Source: an uncultured Acetobacteraceae bacterium
Lineage (GTDB): Bacteria > Pseudomonadota > Alphaproteobacteria > Acetobacterales > Acetobacteraceae
Assembly (NCBI GenBank): GCA_937874445.1
Contig: CALNAL010000398.1
Span: forward strand, 1-6,115
Direction of reading: 5' to 3'
DNA: 6,115 nucleotides
Of the stretch, positions 5,715-6,115 are shown in pieces. The position numbers and the translations under genes are program-made. Every line of letters begins with the position of its first letter. Positions within the stretch are counted from its first letter, which is position 1. The notes beneath the pieces are model-generated. The model saw only the letters and a list, made by a program, of their open reading frames with translations. It had not been told where the DNA came from and did not search any database.

Positions 5715-6115
5715 ACTTTTTGATATAGCTTGTATATTTGAGGTGCGGTGACACAAAAACCGTTCCATTGAACGACGGTTTTGGGGCTCCTGCGACACCG
5801 TCTGTGCCACCCCTCCCGGGGCGGCAAGGACCCGAAAAGGGCCGGGTCTCTGCTATGCCGCCACGGAGCACTGTCGCGGCGGAGGTGCCCCGAGTAGATC
5901 TCGGTCGTGGAAACCTGAGTGTGGCCGAGGTGCTCGGAGAGCCGATAGATACAGGTGTCGGCGTCCGCCAAACTCGCCACGGCAAAGCTGTGACGTAAGC
6001 CAGGGATGCGAAACTCGGACGGGATGGCAAGCTCCCGTCCGGCCGCCTCGGCCCCCTTACGCTTGATGGCATAAATTTCTTGAAGGATGACTCGTAGGGG
6101 GGGGCGGCGCGGGAG
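5675..6115 (-). CDS. Tyrosine recombinase/integrase, C-terminal part, cut by the right edge
   Basis: The complement frame is open for 146 codons from base 6115 to a TGA at 5677-5675. Recognisable integrase sequence spans about 6060-5882. GLRHSFAV carries the box II Arg (codon 5995-5993) and His. Next come LSEHLGHTQVSTT (box II His, codon 5923-5921) and TEIYSGHL, whose Tyr (codon 5896-5894) would be the nucleophile. This is the catalytic C-terminus of a site-specific integrase of phages or genomic islands. The residue three before the Arg, normally His (HxxR), is Pro here. After the Tyr the frame continues about 70 residues with no family likeness, and the stop lies inside the tRNA, read antisense. 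The functional end may therefore be earlier, or the gene may be degraded. The N-terminus and first catalytic Arg are outside. A G8 run at 6097-6104 could hide a frame error. Confidence 0.75.
   Translation of the reverse strand, partial: LPRRPPLRVILQEIYAIKRKGAEAAGRELAIPSEFRIPGLRHSFAVASLADADTCIYRLSEHLGHTQVSTTEIYSGHLRRDSAPWRHSRDPALFGSLPPREGWHRRCRRSPKTVVQWNGFCVTAPQIYKLYQKVGGGRGIRTPGTP
5687..5714 (+). other. Putative attachment-site core (3' end of tRNA-Ser)
   Basis: Integrases beside tRNA genes usually recombine within the T-arm and 3' end, leaving an identical copy at the far end of the element. The T-arm to CCA segment is the natural candidate. No second copy lies in this window, so the call rests on the position of the integrase and the drop to AT-rich sequence just after CCA (5715-5740). 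Confidence 0.35.
5755..5782. terminator. Candidate two-way terminator hairpin between tRNA-Ser and the integrase
   Basis: AAAACCGT (5756-5763) and ACGGTTTT (5775-5782) form a perfect 8-base inverted repeat with an 11-base loop. An inner alternative, CGTTC/GAACG (5761-5765/5770-5774), has a 4-base loop. T-runs flank the stem on both strands, so it could end tRNA transcripts rightward and integrase transcripts leftward. It lies within the extended integrase frame, which would fit the real coding end being upstream of it. Confidence 0.4.

Noticed and set aside
5565..6072. Minus-strand frames with EGDSNPR, EGGGFEPP and GIRTPGTP endings
   Set aside because: These are translations of the antisense of the tRNA T-arm and acceptor stem, a well-known source of spurious database proteins. 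Only the frame carrying integrase motifs further right has support.

Overview
The window is GC-rich and densely coded, with codon use strongly biased to G/C in third positions. The GlmU-type N-terminus, a YfcG-like GST, TTG and GTG starts, and TTGAC/CTA-type promoter-like sequences together suggest a high-GC proteobacterium. I favour an alphaproteobacterium, possibly Rhodospirillales-like, but this is inference and no marker gene here settles it.

Layout, left to right. (1) Bases 1-419, minus strand: the N-terminal 139 residues of a GlmU-type nucleotidyltransferase that runs off the left edge. (2) 474-1169, plus strand, divergent from it: a HAD phosphatase of the phosphoglycolate phosphatase (Gph) type, starting at TTG. 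(3) 1170-1395: a non-coding gap with one AT-rich patch. (4) 1396-4803: four tightly packed plus-strand genes joined by ATGA overlaps or a 2-base gap. They encode an AbgB-like M20 amidohydrolase, a LOG-family (TIGR00730) nucleotide phosphoribohydrolase-like protein, and the LrgA/CidA and LrgB/CidB membrane pair. (5) 4854-5483: a YfcG/YghU-type glutathione transferase-like thiol-disulfide protein with a strong ribosome binding site. (6) 5622-5714: tRNA-Ser(GCT) with a good upstream promoter candidate. (7) 5675-6115, minus strand: the C-terminal part of a tyrosine recombinase that runs off the right edge.

Together the plus-strand genes look like ordinary metabolic and housekeeping chromosome: salvage or turnover of acylated amino compounds, nucleotide-monophosphate turnover, small-acid transport and thiol chemistry. 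A possible link is that Gph makes glycolate while LrgA/LrgB are relatives of the plant glycolate/glycerate transporter PLGG1. The right end is different. A serine tRNA abutted by an integrase pointing at its 3' end is the classic edge of an integrated element. The integrase reading frame has no stop of its own and runs antisense into the tRNA, which is the most unusual point here. I found no CRISPR array and no insertion sequence, and nothing I would call a wholly new system.
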